Positions 1 to 8,848 are shown, counted from the first letter of the stretch. The stretch is DNA of 64,000 nucleotides from Renibacterium sp. (GCA_017419405.1 JAFOLH010000005.1:124001-188000); one strand, 5' to 3'. The notes: generated by a model not told the origin, from the sequence alone. A program made the numbers and translations.

Positions 1-738
1 GTCCAGTGGCTGATGGCTGCGGTGTACCTGGTGATCGTGGTCCGCGCGGCGCGGCGGGAGAAGCTGAGTCTGGCGCCGCAGTGGAAGGCCGTGCTCAGCC
101 TGACTTCGGTCGGCGGCTGGCTGCTGCTGCGCACGCTCAGCCTGCGGATCGCGATTCTGGCCACCGTGCTGCTGGCGACCTCGCAGGGGCCGGCGAATTT
201 GGCCGCGCACCAGATCGCGATGACGGTGTTCAACCTCCTGGCCTTCGCGCTCGATGCCTTGGCGATTGCCGCTCAGGCCCTGATCGGCAAGGAGCTGGGC
301 GCGGGGAACCTCGCGGCGGTGCGTACGCTGACCCGGAAGATGGTGCTGTGGGGCCTGGGCTTCGGCGTGCTGACCGGTGCACTGGTATTCCTCGCGGCGC
401 CCTGGGTCGGTTGGATCTTCACCGCGGACCGGGGCGTGCATGCCGCGCTGTCCGCCGCCTTGCTGGCGCTCGCGCTCGGCCAGCCGATCGCCGGATTCGT
501 GTTCGTCCTGGACGGGGTGCTGATCGGCGCCGGAGATGCCCGTTATCTGGCGCTGGTCGGCGTGCTCTGCCTGGCCGGATACCTGCCGCTGCTGTTCTGG
601 GTCGAAAGCTCAGGCGTCGAAGGCCCAACCGCCTTGGCCTGGCTCTGGGCCGCCTTCGCCGGCGGCTATCTGCTGGCCAGGGCGGTGAGCCTGGGCCTGC
701 GGGCCCGTACCGACGCTTGGCAGCGGACCGGCGCCTGA
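1..738 (+). CDS. MATE family efflux transporter, C-terminal part
   Basis: The frame is open from the first base, so the start lies before the window; 245 residues remain. They form a series of hydrophobic helices, with the segment ANLAAHQIAMTVFNLLAFAL followed by ALIGKELGAGNL, typical of the C-terminal half of MATE (DinF/NorM-like) antiporters. MATE proteins export cationic drugs and metabolites across the cytoplasmic membrane, driven by Na+ or H+. The substrate cannot be told. The next gene starts 91 bases downstream on the same strand with its own -10-like hexamer, so it need not be co-transcribed. Confidence 0.88.
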   Translation, partial: VQWLMAAVYLVIVVRAARREKLSLAPQWKAVLSLTSVGGWLLLRTLSLRIAILATVLLATSQGPANLAAHQIAMTVFNLLAFALDALAIAAQALIGKELGAGNLAAVRTLTRKMVLWGLGFGVLTGALVFLAAPWVGWIFTADRGVHAALSAALLALALGQPIAGFVFVLDGVLIGAGDARYLALVGVLCLAGYLPLLFWVESSGVEGPTALAWLWAAFAGGYLLARAVSLGLRARTDAWQRTGA

Positions 739-829
739 ACCGGCGGGCCGGCCCGACCGGCCGCGGCGGCGGCCAGGTGCCGGAACCGAATAGACTGGAG
801 CGGCAAGCAGCTCATCGGATGGAGACGAA

Positions 830-1432
830 GTGACTTTGAACCGCACCGATGCCGGGCGGCCAACGCCGGAACCCGGTTTGTGGAAACCCGTGCTGTTACG
901 GGCGCTGATCGCTTTGGGGTTCGGATTGTTGACGGTTTTTTGGCCGGATGTGCCGTCGTTCGTCGCCGGAATCTATCTGATTTTCAGCGGCATCGCGGTG
1001 GTTTCACTCAATCTGGCGGTACAGCACGGACTCAAGGGATCTGCCTTGCTGCTGCGCACCGAGAGCATTGTCTTGGCGGCATGCGGAATCCTCGCGCTGG
1101 TCGCCCCGGGGGCCATCGCACTCGCGCTCGGTGCCGGACTGTTGCTTTCCGGCGTGCTGGAAATCCTGCTCGGGCTGAAGTTCCGGCTGCAGACGGTGTT
1201 GGGCCGGGATTGGCTGATCACCGGCGGCGTCGCCGCACTGGCCGGAATCCTGTTGTTCGTCCTGGCCAACGGTTCACCGCGCGCGCCGCTCGGCGTGACT
1301 GGCGGCTCCGCCGTGATCATCGGCGTGGTGCTGATCCTTGCCGCACTCAGCTACCGGCACGACGGCGCCCGGGCGATGCAGTCCGGTACGGCCGGTCGAG
1401 GCGGAAAACAATCTCTACCGGGCGTAGAATAA
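830..1432 (+). CDS. HdeD-like (DUF308) integral membrane protein
   Basis: A 200-residue protein with about six hydrophobic helices arranged as short tandem hairpins (first helix near residue 24, last near 165). This is the pattern of DUF308/HdeD-family membrane proteins, best known for acid resistance in enterobacteria; the role in actinobacteria is unknown. The GTG start at 830 follows GGAG at 821-824, and a TAGACT hexamer at 791-796 is a good -10 candidate. The C-terminal tail after the last helix is polar. The family call rests on hydrophobicity pattern and length and is moderate. Confidence 0.6.
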   Translation: MTLNRTDAGRPTPEPGLWKPVLLRALIALGFGLLTVFWPDVPSFVAGIYLIFSGIAVVSLNLAVQHGLKGSALLLRTESIVLAACGILALVAPGAIALALGAGLLLSGVLEILLGLKFRLQTVLGRDWLITGGVAALAGILLFVLANGSPRAPLGVTGGSAVIIGVVLILAALSYRHDGARAMQSGTAGRGGKQSLPGVE

Positions 1433-1471
1433 GTTCGGTACCCAAATAGCAACATTTCTGAAGGAGCGCTC

Positions 1472-1912
1472 GTGACCGACCAAGAAGGCAGCGGCAAGAA
1501 GCTGCGGACCTCGGTCAAGGGACCGCTTGTTTTCTCCGCAGTGCTCGGCCTGATCGCCGCGGTGATCACTACCGTGGTCGCTACCGGCGGTACCGGAAGG
1601 GACGCCAGCAACGGCCAACTCCGGGTGGTCCGCTTCGATCTCGGGCTGATCGCGTTCGGCATCACTTTCGTGGTGGCGCTGGTGATGTGCGCGATGCTCG
1701 CGATGAGCTACAAGGAAAACGCCGACCATCTCGGCAAAGGCTCGGGTGTGAGTCTGCGCTCCGAAGACCGGTTGAAGAAGCCGGCAAAACCGGCCCCGGC
1801 CACCCCGGCCAGTTCACCGGCGGAGCCTGATCTGACCGAGCCGGCAGAGCCGTCGGAGTCCGCTGCGCAGGCACCTAGCCCGGAGGATAAGCCGCGGCCC
1901 GAGTACAGCTAA
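1472..1912 (+). CDS. small two-helix membrane protein, unknown function
   Basis: A 146-residue protein with two predicted membrane helices (about residues 18-38 and 58-82). A Pro/Ala/Glu/Ser-rich, probably disordered tail fills the last 50 residues. The GTG start is preceded by GAAGGAG at 1460-1466. The C-terminal tail is likely cytoplasmic or cell-wall associated, but nothing identifies a function. Proteins of this architecture are common next to membrane-protein genes in Arthrobacter relatives; I do not recognise a named family. It follows the HdeD-like gene by 39 bases and may share its transcript. Confidence 0.6.
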   Translation: MTDQEGSGKKLRTSVKGPLVFSAVLGLIAAVITTVVATGGTGRDASNGQLRVVRFDLGLIAFGITFVVALVMCAMLAMSYKENADHLGKGSGVSLRSEDRLKKPAKPAPATPASSPAEPDLTEPAEPSESAAQAPSPEDKPRPEYS

Positions 1913-1930
1913 CCGGACCGCAATTTTTCG

Positions 1931-1983
1931 CGTACGCGCCGGAGGCGCGATGCAATTCCCGTACGCGCCGGAGGAGCGATGCA
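1931..1983. repeat. two-copy 24-bp direct repeat containing a hairpin
   Basis: Two copies at 1931-1954 and 1960-1983 differ at one base and are separated by five bases. Copy one contains CGCGCC-GGA-GGCGCG, a perfect 6-bp stem with a 3-nt loop at 1935-1949; copy two carries the single change. The pair sits between convergent genes (the membrane protein ending at 1912 and the kinase ending at 2000). It may be a REP-like element or bidirectional terminator; no T-tract follows. Confidence 0.6.
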
Positions 1984-1999
1984 GAATCGAGCTGTCCAC

Positions 2000-2983
2000 T
2001 CAGCGGTTCCGGAGCGCACCGAGACTGTCCCGGATCCGGGTGAACACCGCTTCGTCCACGGTGATGCCGGCGCGTCGCAGCACAATCGAGGCGGCCCCGG
2101 CCAAGCCGTCCTCCACCCGGGTGACCGCGACGCCGGGGAGCGCTTCCTGCACGGTCTGCAGCACCGGGGATCCGGCGCGCAGGATGCTGCCGCCGATCAC
2201 CAGGGGCAATGCGGTTCCCTCCGGACGGACCGCGGCGAGGCTGTGCAGCAGCGCCCGGCCGGCCCGGTGCAGGATTTCCGCGGCCACCTGGTCGCCTTGT
2301 TCGGCGGCGTCGAACGCCAGGGTGGCGAAGCCGGCGAGTTGGATCGGCCGGAGCGCATAGATTTTCAACAGGAACGACTGCAGCTCGGCTGGCCGGCCTT
2401 CGATGCGCAAAGCCGAGCGCGGCACGGCCAGCTGTTCCAGCAGTGCCCCGGTCAGCATGGTCCGCGGCGCCCGCCCGTCCAGCGCGGCGGCGACCGCGAG
2501 GACTGCTTCATGGCCGATCCAATACCCCGAACCGTGGTCGCCCAGCAGCCAACCGAGGCCATCGGCCACGTGACTGGTTTCGAATTGCTCGACCCGGGCG
2601 CAGATGGCTCCGGTGCCGGAGACCAATGCAAAACCATCGGAATGATGAGTTCCGGATAAATACATAGCCAAAAGATCAGATTCGATCATCGCTTTATTCT
2701 GGAGGCCGTGTGCCCGAAGCGTTGACTGGATGCCGTCGAGCGGTACCTCGACGGAGCCGCCGGCCATCGCCAAAGCGGCCCCCTGGAGCTCGGGCCGGGG
2801 CTCGGAAAGCTCACCCAAAGCTTGTCGGGAGGCTTCGCTTACCGACTCGGTTGCCCGCTCTACCCCTGAAGAAATGGGGTTTCCAGGGCCGGCCTTGCCG
2901 AATCCGAGGCAATTGCCGAACTGATCGAGGACCGCTGCGCGGGTCGAGGTGCCGCCGGCATCCACGGCCAGGAAAAGTGCCAC
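2000..2983 (-). CDS. BadF/BadG/BcrA-type ATPase, N-acetylglucosamine kinase-like
   Basis: A 327-residue ASKHA-fold sugar kinase. The N-terminal phosphate loop LAVDAGGTSTRAAV (residues 4-17), the second phosphate motif LVSGTGAICAR near residue 120, and the DGLGWLLGDHGSGYWIG stretch near 140 are characteristic of eukaryote-type GlcNAc kinases. It would phosphorylate imported amino sugar to the 6-phosphate. The GTG start has AAGGTAGG just upstream on the minus strand. It is transcribed divergently from the RpiR regulator, which is followed by the SIS protein and the GlcNAc/chitobiose importer, so the substrate is probably GlcNAc or a close relative (inferred from context). Confidence 0.8.
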   Translation of the reverse strand: MALFLAVDAGGTSTRAAVLDQFGNCLGFGKAGPGNPISSGVERATESVSEASRQALGELSEPRPELQGAALAMAGGSVEVPLDGIQSTLRAHGLQNKAMIESDLLAMYLSGTHHSDGFALVSGTGAICARVEQFETSHVADGLGWLLGDHGSGYWIGHEAVLAVAAALDGRAPRTMLTGALLEQLAVPRSALRIEGRPAELQSFLLKIYALRPIQLAGFATLAFDAAEQGDQVAAEILHRAGRALLHSLAAVRPEGTALPLVIGGSILRAGSPVLQTVQEALPGVAVTRVEDGLAGAASIVLRRAGITVDEAVFTRIRDSLGALRNR

Positions 2984-3010
2984 TGTAACCTACCTTTTAC
3001 CTTCTGTGAC

Positions 3011-3088
3011 TTGACACACAAGAGTGTATGAGAATAGTTTTCCATCATCACTCATTTGCAAGAAATGGATTTTCATCGTGGAAACTAT
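3011..3088. promoter_or_regulatory. divergent promoter region with inverted repeat, candidate RpiR operator
   Basis: A TTGACA hexamer at 3011-3016 faces the rpiR gene. An inverted repeat, ATAGTTTTCC at 3034-3043 and GGAAACTAT at 3080-3088, flanks the presumed start region; the right arm runs into the ATG at 3087. One arm has an extra T. Autoregulation by the RpiR protein is an inference from position. Confidence 0.4.
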
Positions 3089-4064
3089 GGGGAACGCCGC
3101 GACGCATTTCGCCGTGGATTCCGCGGTGGGCGTGGTCAATCGGATCAAGGCGCGTCTGCCCGAGATGAGTGGTGCGATGTCCAAGATTGCCAGGTTCTTG
3201 ATCGAGAAGCCACAGGCCCCCTTGGAGCTTTCGATCAAAGAACTCGCCGATGAAACCGGCACCTCGGCAGCCACCGTGACCAGATTCTGCCGTTTGATCG
3301 GCTACACCGGTTATGCGCCGTTCCGAGTCGGTGTCGCCTCCGACGTCGGCCGCTCCGACGCCCGGGAGTCTTGGAAAACGGACATCGGGCGGGCCTTCGG
3401 CCCGGATGATTCGCCGCGCGACGTGCTGAGCACCCTGATGAATGCGCATACCCGGTCCTTGCAGGAGACCGCCGCGGTACTCGACCTGCGGTTGATGAAA
3501 AACCTCGCCCGGCGGTTGGCCCTGGCCGAACACGTGGACATCTACGGCATCGGGGGCAGTGCGGTGATGGCCAAGGAACTGCAGAACCGGCTCTATCGGA
3601 TCGGCATCCCCACGCATCATTGGACCGAAGTGCACGCCGGCCTGACCAGCGCTTCGCTGCAGAATCCGGAGTGCATCGCGATCGGCATCTCGAATACCGG
3701 GCGCACCGAGGAGACCATCCAGATGCTGCGCCAGGCCGGCCTGGCCGGTGCCAGTACCGTGGCGTTGACCAACAATCCGAACTCTCCGCTGGCCGAATCG
3801 GCGGACTTCCAAATCACCACCAGTGTGCACGAGCAGTTCCTGCAGCCCGATGACCTCTCGGCAAAACACGTGCAACTCCTGGCCATGGACCTCCTCTACT
3901 TGCTGGTGGCGCAGGAGAATTTCCCCCGGGCGACCGCGCAACTGGCATCTTCGGCTATGGCGGTGGCCCCGCATCGCCGGCCCGGCCGGGCGATTTCCGC
4001 AGCCGAGCACATGGCTCGGCTGACCCCGCATTCAGTCGATCGAAAGAGGAAGAACATTGTCTGA
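3087..4064 (+). CDS. MurR/RpiR family transcriptional regulator
   Basis: A 325-residue regulator. An N-terminal RpiR helix-turn-helix (residues about 15-80, with SIKELADETGTSAATVTRFC) is followed by a SIS sugar-phosphate-binding domain (about 120-260, with IYGIGGSAVMAKELQNRL and IGISNTGRTEETIQML). Such proteins sense phosphosugars such as GlcNAc-6-P or MurNAc-6-P and control amino-sugar uptake genes. An in-frame GTG at 3078 and an upstream open frame give alternative starts; ATG 3087 aligns best with the family. Its stop overlaps the TTG start of the SIS protein by 8 bases, so the two are translationally coupled. Confidence 0.9.
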   Translation: MGNAATHFAVDSAVGVVNRIKARLPEMSGAMSKIARFLIEKPQAPLELSIKELADETGTSAATVTRFCRLIGYTGYAPFRVGVASDVGRSDARESWKTDIGRAFGPDDSPRDVLSTLMNAHTRSLQETAAVLDLRLMKNLARRLALAEHVDIYGIGGSAVMAKELQNRLYRIGIPTHHWTEVHAGLTSASLQNPECIAIGISNTGRTEETIQMLRQAGLAGASTVALTNNPNSPLAESADFQITTSVHEQFLQPDDLSAKHVQLLAMDLLYLLVAQENFPRATAQLASSAMAVAPHRRPGRAISAAEHMARLTPHSVDRKRKNIV

Positions 4065-4839
4065 TCTCATTGGGCGCACGGAAGAAAAAGCCTTGATGCA
4101 GGACTTCAGCGAACAGGTCTCCAGCCGGCTTTCGCAGCTCGCGGAGACCGCCGACGCCGGCGGGTTCGACGCCGCTGTCCAGCTGTTCGCCGATGCGGTG
4201 CGCGCCGGCGGCGTGATCCAGGCTTTCGGGACCGGCCACTCCGAGGCCTTCGCGATGGAAATCGCCGGCCGGGCCGGCGGGCTCATTCCGACCAGCCGGA
4301 TCACCCTCCGGGCCCTGGTGCTGCGCGGCGGGTACCAGCCGGAGATCCTCACCGGCTCCGCTTTGGAGCGCAACCCCGAGGTGATCGGCGATCTGCTCTC
4401 GCTTTACCCGATCGATCCGCGGGACGTGTTCGTGATCGCTTCGAATTCCGGGGTCAACGGTTCGATCGTCGAGCTGGCCCTGGCCGTGAAAGCCCGCGGC
4501 CACAAACTCATCGCGGTGACCAGCCTGGCGCACACCAACGCGGTAGAACCCAAGCATTCCAGCGGCAAGCGGCTCAGTGAAGTGGCCGACGTCGTGATCG
4601 ACAACCTGGCGCCGTTCGGCGACACCACTTTGACCACAGCGGACGGCACCGGCGTGGGGGCCGTGTCTTCGTTGACGGCGGCCTACATCGCCCAGTTGCT
4701 GACCATCGGCACTGCGGCGAAATTGGCCGAATCCGGGGAACGCCCGCCGTTTTACATTTCGGCGAACGTCCCTGGCGGGGATGAACACAACAATGCTCTG
4801 GAGGACCTCTATGCCGAGCGAATCCGGCAGGTTTCATGA
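4057..4839 (+). CDS. SIS domain protein (UPF0309/sugar isomerase-like)
   Basis: A 260-residue protein with a single SIS (sugar isomerase) fold. The phosphosugar loop is seen in VIQAFGTGHSEAFAMEIAGR near residue 53 and FVIASNSGVNGSIVELAL near 127. Its length and the GxGHSE motif match the UPF0309 group found beside amino-sugar transporters. Possible roles are isomerisation, deamination or ether cleavage of a phosphorylated amino sugar; the reaction is not established. The unusual TTG start at 4057 lies inside the end of rpiR and is preceded by AGAGGA at 4045-4050, which supports it. Confidence 0.85.
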   Translation: MSDLIGRTEEKALMQDFSEQVSSRLSQLAETADAGGFDAAVQLFADAVRAGGVIQAFGTGHSEAFAMEIAGRAGGLIPTSRITLRALVLRGGYQPEILTGSALERNPEVIGDLLSLYPIDPRDVFVIASNSGVNGSIVELALAVKARGHKLIAVTSLAHTNAVEPKHSSGKRLSEVADVVIDNLAPFGDTTLTTADGTGVGAVSSLTAAYIAQLLTIGTAAKLAESGERPPFYISANVPGGDEHNNALEDLYAERIRQVS

Positions 4840-4916
4840 GCTGGGCCCGATTGACCCGGGCAGTGCAATGGCGCCACAACAGCAATGACAATCGCACCAT
4901 ATAGGGAAGGCAAGAA

Positions 4917-6329
4917 ATGACTATCGAGACCAAATCTTTTGAACGGCGCGGCTTCCTGCGCGGCGCGCTCGCCGCAGCCGTACTGGTCCCGCTCGGCGGC
5001 ACGCTGGCATCCTGCGCATCCGGCGGCGGCAGCACCTCCGGGGGCGGCCAGACCGGTACCGTATCCGACTCGAACCCGTTCGGTTTGGCGGACAACTCGA
5101 CCATCGACGTCGTGGTGTTCAAGGGCGGCTACGGCATCGACTATGCGGAATTCGCCGGCAATCTGCTGACCAAGAACCACCAGGGCACCACCGCCAAGGT
5201 CGCTGCTTCAACGGACATCTCCGGCGAGCTGCAGCCCCGCTTCGCCGGTGGCACTCCGCCGGACCTGTTCGACAACTCCGGCGCCAAGTCGATCGGCATC
5301 AGCACGATCCTGGACCAGCTCGAAGACCTCAACTCGGTGATCAACGCCAAGAACCTCGAAGGCACCCCGATCAAGGACACGCTGTTCGAAGGCGTGACTG
5401 CTCCGGGCACCTTCGGCGGCAAGCTCGTCGCCCTGAATTATGCGCTCACCGTGTATGCGGTCTGGTACTCGGCTTCGCTCTTCGAGGCCAATGGGTGGAC
5501 TCCGCCGAAGACCTGGGACGAGGCGCTCGAGCTCGGTGCCAAGGCCGCGGAAAAGGGCAAGAAGCTTTTCGTCTGGGGCAAAGAAGCCGCAACCTACTAC
5601 ATGGAGCTCGCGGTCAGCTCGGCAGTCAAGGAAGGCGGCGACGAAGTCCGGATTGCGCTGGAGAACCTCAAGGCCGATGCTTGGTCGCACCCGGCGATCC
5701 AGGCCGTGTTCAACAAGATCGCCGAAGCCGTGCAGAAGGGTTACTTCGTGCCCGGTGGTTCGGGCACCCAGTTCACCGCGGCCCAGGCGCAGTGGTCCAA
5801 CAACCAGGACGCTCTGCTCTACCCGTCGGGTTCCTGGATCGAAAACGAAATGAAGGACCAGACCAAGGCGGACTTCAAGATGACCGGCGTGCCGGCGTTC
5901 ACGGTTTCCGCGAACTCCAAACTGCCCGCCGAGACGCTGCACAGCGCAGCGGGCGAGCCGTTCATGATTCCGAGCAAGGGCAAGAACGTTCCCGGGGCCA
6001 AGGAGTTCCTGCGCACCATGCTCTCCAAGGAAGCGGCCACCAACTTCGCCAAGACCAAGTTGGCGCCCACCATCGTCAAGGGCACGGTGCCGGCCGACGG
6101 TTTCGGTTCCACCGCGCTGGTCTCGCAGACCAAAATGATCGAGGCGGCCGGCAGCAAGGTCTTCACCTTCAACTTCAATGACTTCTACGGCACCAACAAG
6201 GATCTGCTGACCGTCTGGAACTCCTTCCTGGACGGCAAAATGGACGTTGCCACGCTGACCAGCGAGTCGCAGAAGGTGTTCGACAAAGTCCGCAATGACA
6301 GCTCCGTGACGAAGGTCGAAGTGAAGTGA
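4917..6329 (+). CDS. ngcE: NgcE-like N-acetylglucosamine/chitobiose ABC substrate-binding lipoprotein
   Basis: A 470-residue extracellular binding protein. The N-terminus carries twin arginines (ERRGFLRGALAAAV) and a lipobox ending in TLASC at about residue 33, so it is probably Tat-exported and lipid-anchored. The long FGLADNSTIDVVVFKGGYG start of the mature part and the overall length fit the NgcE family, which binds GlcNAc and diacetylchitobiose in Streptomyces. It leads a tight ngcEFG operon (4-base overlap with ngcF). Neighbouring kinase, SIS protein and RpiR regulator support an amino-sugar substrate. No obvious start alternatives; ATG follows GGGAAGG. Confidence 0.88.
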   Translation: MTIETKSFERRGFLRGALAAAVLVPLGGTLASCASGGGSTSGGGQTGTVSDSNPFGLADNSTIDVVVFKGGYGIDYAEFAGNLLTKNHQGTTAKVAASTDISGELQPRFAGGTPPDLFDNSGAKSIGISTILDQLEDLNSVINAKNLEGTPIKDTLFEGVTAPGTFGGKLVALNYALTVYAVWYSASLFEANGWTPPKTWDEALELGAKAAEKGKKLFVWGKEAATYYMELAVSSAVKEGGDEVRIALENLKADAWSHPAIQAVFNKIAEAVQKGYFVPGGSGTQFTAAQAQWSNNQDALLYPSGSWIENEMKDQTKADFKMTGVPAFTVSANSKLPAETLHSAAGEPFMIPSKGKNVPGAKEFLRTMLSKEAATNFAKTKLAPTIVKGTVPADGFGSTALVSQTKMIEAAGSKVFTFNFNDFYGTNKDLLTVWNSFLDGKMDVATLTSESQKVFDKVRNDSSVTKVEVK

Positions 6330-7318
6330 CTTCTGTTCCCCTCAAGCCGCGCCAGGGCAGCGGGTCCAAGCCCGCTGCCCGGCGTGGCGGCCGGAAGAAG
6401 CTGACCTTCGACAAGATCAGCTTCTTCTTGGTGTTCCTCGGCCTGCCCCTGGTGATCTACCTGATCTTCGTCGTCTCGCCGTTCCTGCAAGCGATCTACT
6501 ACTCGTTGACGTCGTGGTCCGGCTTCAACGACGTTTTCACCTTCATCGGCTTGGACAACTACGTTCGGGTGTTCCAAGACGACATCTTCATGAAAGCGTT
6601 GACCAACAACGTGATCCTGGCGATCGTGGTGCCCATCGTGACCATCGTGATCGCTTTGGTGTTCTCCACCATGGTGACCATCGGTGGGCCGAGCCGCGGT
6701 CAGATCCGCGGCATCCGAGGTTCCAGTTTTTACCGGGTGGTCTCGTTCTTCCCGTACGTGATTCCGGCGATCGCCATCGGCTTGATCTGGGCTCAGGTCT
6801 ACGCGCCCAACGGCGGCTTGCTGAATGGCATCGTGGGCCTGTTCGGCGGCCCTGGAAGCACAAACTGGCTCGGCGATGAAAACCTCGCCCTGGGCGCTTC
6901 GATTTTCGTGATCGTCTGGGGCTTGGTGGGCTTCTACATGGTGTTGTTCATCGCGGCAATCAAGGGCGTGCCCGCGGAAATCTACGAGGCGGCCAGGATT
7001 GACGGGGCCGGCCGGTTCCGGACCGCGATTTCGATCACGATTCCGTTGATCCGGGACAATGTGCAGACTTCATATATCTACATGGGCATCCTGGCTTTGG
7101 ACGCCTTCGTCTACATGGCGGCATTGAACCCGGGCGGCGGTCCGAACAATGCCACCTGGGTGATGGCACAGCAGCTCTTCGAAGTGGCGTTCAAAAAGGG
7201 CAATTTCGGCCTGGCCTGCGCCATGGCGGTCATCGCCGCGCTCTTGACCTTGTGCTTTGCCGGCTTGGTCTTCCTGGTGAACAAACTCACCGGCGGAAGT
7301 AAGGACACCTCGTACTGA
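6326..7318 (+). CDS. ngcF: NgcF-like sugar ABC transporter permease
   Basis: A 330-residue inner-membrane permease of the MalF type, with a basic N-terminal tail, about six helices and the EAA loop EIYEAARIDGAGRFRTAISITIPLI near residue 220 that contacts the ATPase. The GTG start overlaps the ngcE stop in GTGA. No ATPase gene is present in the operon; the family usually borrows the shared MsiK-type ATPase encoded elsewhere (known from Streptomyces, inferred here). Confidence 0.9.
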   Translation: MTSVPLKPRQGSGSKPAARRGGRKKLTFDKISFFLVFLGLPLVIYLIFVVSPFLQAIYYSLTSWSGFNDVFTFIGLDNYVRVFQDDIFMKALTNNVILAIVVPIVTIVIALVFSTMVTIGGPSRGQIRGIRGSSFYRVVSFFPYVIPAIAIGLIWAQVYAPNGGLLNGIVGLFGGPGSTNWLGDENLALGASIFVIVWGLVGFYMVLFIAAIKGVPAEIYEAARIDGAGRFRTAISITIPLIRDNVQTSYIYMGILALDAFVYMAALNPGGGPNNATWVMAQQLFEVAFKKGNFGLACAMAVIAALLTLCFAGLVFLVNKLTGGSKDTSY

Positions 7319-8223
7319 TGACAACTCAACTGACTTCGCCGGCCAAGCAACCGGTTGCCGCAGAACCGATGGTATTGCGCAAACCGGTGACCACCACGAG
7401 CGACAAAGTGGTCAGCGGCGCCTCGCACACGATTCTGGTGATCTGGTCGGTCATCGTGGTGTTGCCGCTGCTCTGGACCGTGATGAGCTCGTTCAAGACC
7501 AGCTCGGAGATCTTCGCTTCGCCGTTTTCGCTGCCCACGGTCTGGCGCTTCGAGAACTACGCGCGGGCGTGGACCGACTCCGGCATCGGAGCATCCTTCC
7601 TCAACACGTTGATCGTCGTCGGTTGTGCATTGCTGCTGGTCATGCTGCTCGGCTCGATGTGCGCCTATGTGCTGGCGCGGTTCAACTTCCGTGGCAGCCG
7701 GGCGATTTACCTCGCTATGCTCGCCGGGTTGACCTTCCCGATCTTCTTGGCGATCGTGCCCCTCTTCGGCATCCTGCGGAGCATGGGATTGCTCAATACG
7801 CTCCCTGGGCTGATCCTGGTTTTCACCGCGTTCGCGTTGCCGTTCACGGTGTTCTTCCTGTTCTCCTTCTTCAAATCTCTGCCGTTCGAGATCGGTGAAG
7901 CCGCGGCGATCGACGGCGCGGGCGAGTGGCGGACGTTTTTCCAGGTGATGTTGCCGATGGCCAAGCCCGGCTTGGCTTCGGTCGCGATCCTGAACTTCGT
8001 CGGACTCTGGAACCAGTACTTGCTCGCGGTGGCCTTGAACTCGAACCCGGATCTGCGGGTGCTTTCCCAAGCCCTCGGCGCCTTTGCCGGGCAAGCCGGC
8101 TATGCCGTCGACTTCGGCGCCCTGTTCGCTGCGGTCGTGACCGCCGTCGTACCGGTGCTGATCGTCTACGTGATCTTCCAACGCCAACTGCAAGGCTCGG
8201 TGTCCCAAGGCACCTCGAAGTAG
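7318..8223 (+). CDS. ngcG: NgcG-like sugar ABC transporter permease
   Basis: A 301-residue MalG-type permease with six predicted helices and the EAA loop EIGEAAAIDGAGEWRTFFQVMLP near residue 190. The ATG overlaps the ngcF stop by one base (TGATG), indicating coupled translation. With NgcE and NgcF it forms the importer for GlcNAc or chitin oligosaccharides; the ATPase is missing and must be supplied in trans. A strong terminator follows 18 bases after the stop, closing the operon. Confidence 0.9.
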   Translation: MTTQLTSPAKQPVAAEPMVLRKPVTTTSDKVVSGASHTILVIWSVIVVLPLLWTVMSSFKTSSEIFASPFSLPTVWRFENYARAWTDSGIGASFLNTLIVVGCALLLVMLLGSMCAYVLARFNFRGSRAIYLAMLAGLTFPIFLAIVPLFGILRSMGLLNTLPGLILVFTAFALPFTVFFLFSFFKSLPFEIGEAAAIDGAGEWRTFFQVMLPMAKPGLASVAILNFVGLWNQYLLAVALNSNPDLRVLSQALGAFAGQAGYAVDFGALFAAVVTAVVPVLIVYVIFQRQLQGSVSQGTSK

Positions 8224-8241
8224 GCCGAGCCGGAACTTTGC

Positions 8242-8278
8242 CAGCTGCGCCCGGGGCAACCCGGGCGCAGCTGTTTTT
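8242..8278 (+). terminator. intrinsic terminator of the ngc operon
   Basis: A perfect 14-bp stem, CAGCTGCGCCCGGG at 8242-8255 and its complement at 8260-8273, closes a GCAA tetraloop and is followed directly by five T residues. It lies between the end of ngcG and the convergent CGNR gene. Confidence 0.93.
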
Positions 8279-8308
8279 GCAGAAAGGGAAGCGGACGGGG
8301 CGGCGGTG

Positions 8309-8848
8309 CTAGGCGGAGGCCTTCCGGGCCCGGTAGGCCGCCACGTGCGTCCGGTTCGCGCAGTTGCCGGTGTCGCAGAACCGGCGGGAACGGTTCTTGG
8401 ACAGATCCAGCACCACGGCGTGGCAGTCCTCCGCAGCGCAGATCCTCAGCCGTGCCAATTCGCCGGCCCGGACCACATCGGTCAACGCCATGGCCGCCTC
8501 GACGCCGATCCGCACGGCGAGTTCCGCTTCCGGTGCGGTCGCGTGCAGGTGCCAATCCAAGCCGTCGTGCTTCACCAATTGCGGCAGGGCTTTCGCTTCG
8601 CGCAGGATCGCGTTGGTTTCCTGCACCATCACGTCCTCGGGGGCACTCCAGAGCCCGGCGAGCCGGCTGCGCAAAGCCCGCACGCCACGCAATTCGGCCG
8701 CATCGTGGTTTCGAGACCCGGTGTACTGCTGCGCTTGGACGAACTCGTCCAGCTCGTCGAGTGTGCGCAGGGAGTCGGCATTGGCGCCGGTGTTGACCAA
8801 GGCCGCGACGCTGCGCAGCGCGTCCTCCGTGTCATGAGCAAAGACCAT
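8309..8848 (-). CDS. CGNR zinc-finger (ABATE domain) transcriptional regulator
   Basis: A 179-residue protein with an N-terminal ABATE-type helical domain and a C-terminal CGNR zinc finger. The zinc-finger region holds LRICAAEDCHAVVLDLSKNRSRRFCDTGNCANRTHVAAYRARK, with four Cys (CxxxxC and CxxxxC) in the expected spacing. CGNR proteins are DNA-binding regulators often encoded beside an exporter they control. The ATG at 8848 has AGGAG at 8853-8857 on the minus strand; a TTG at 8869 is a poorer start. Transcription is divergent from the EamA gene, and the palindrome between them is a likely binding site. Confidence 0.86.
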   Translation of the reverse strand: MVFAHDTEDALRSVAALVNTGANADSLRTLDELDEFVQAQQYTGSRNHDAAELRGVRALRSRLAGLWSAPEDVMVQETNAILREAKALPQLVKHDGLDWHLHATAPEAELAVRIGVEAAMALTDVVRAGELARLRICAAEDCHAVVLDLSKNRSRRFCDTGNCANRTHVAAYRARKASA

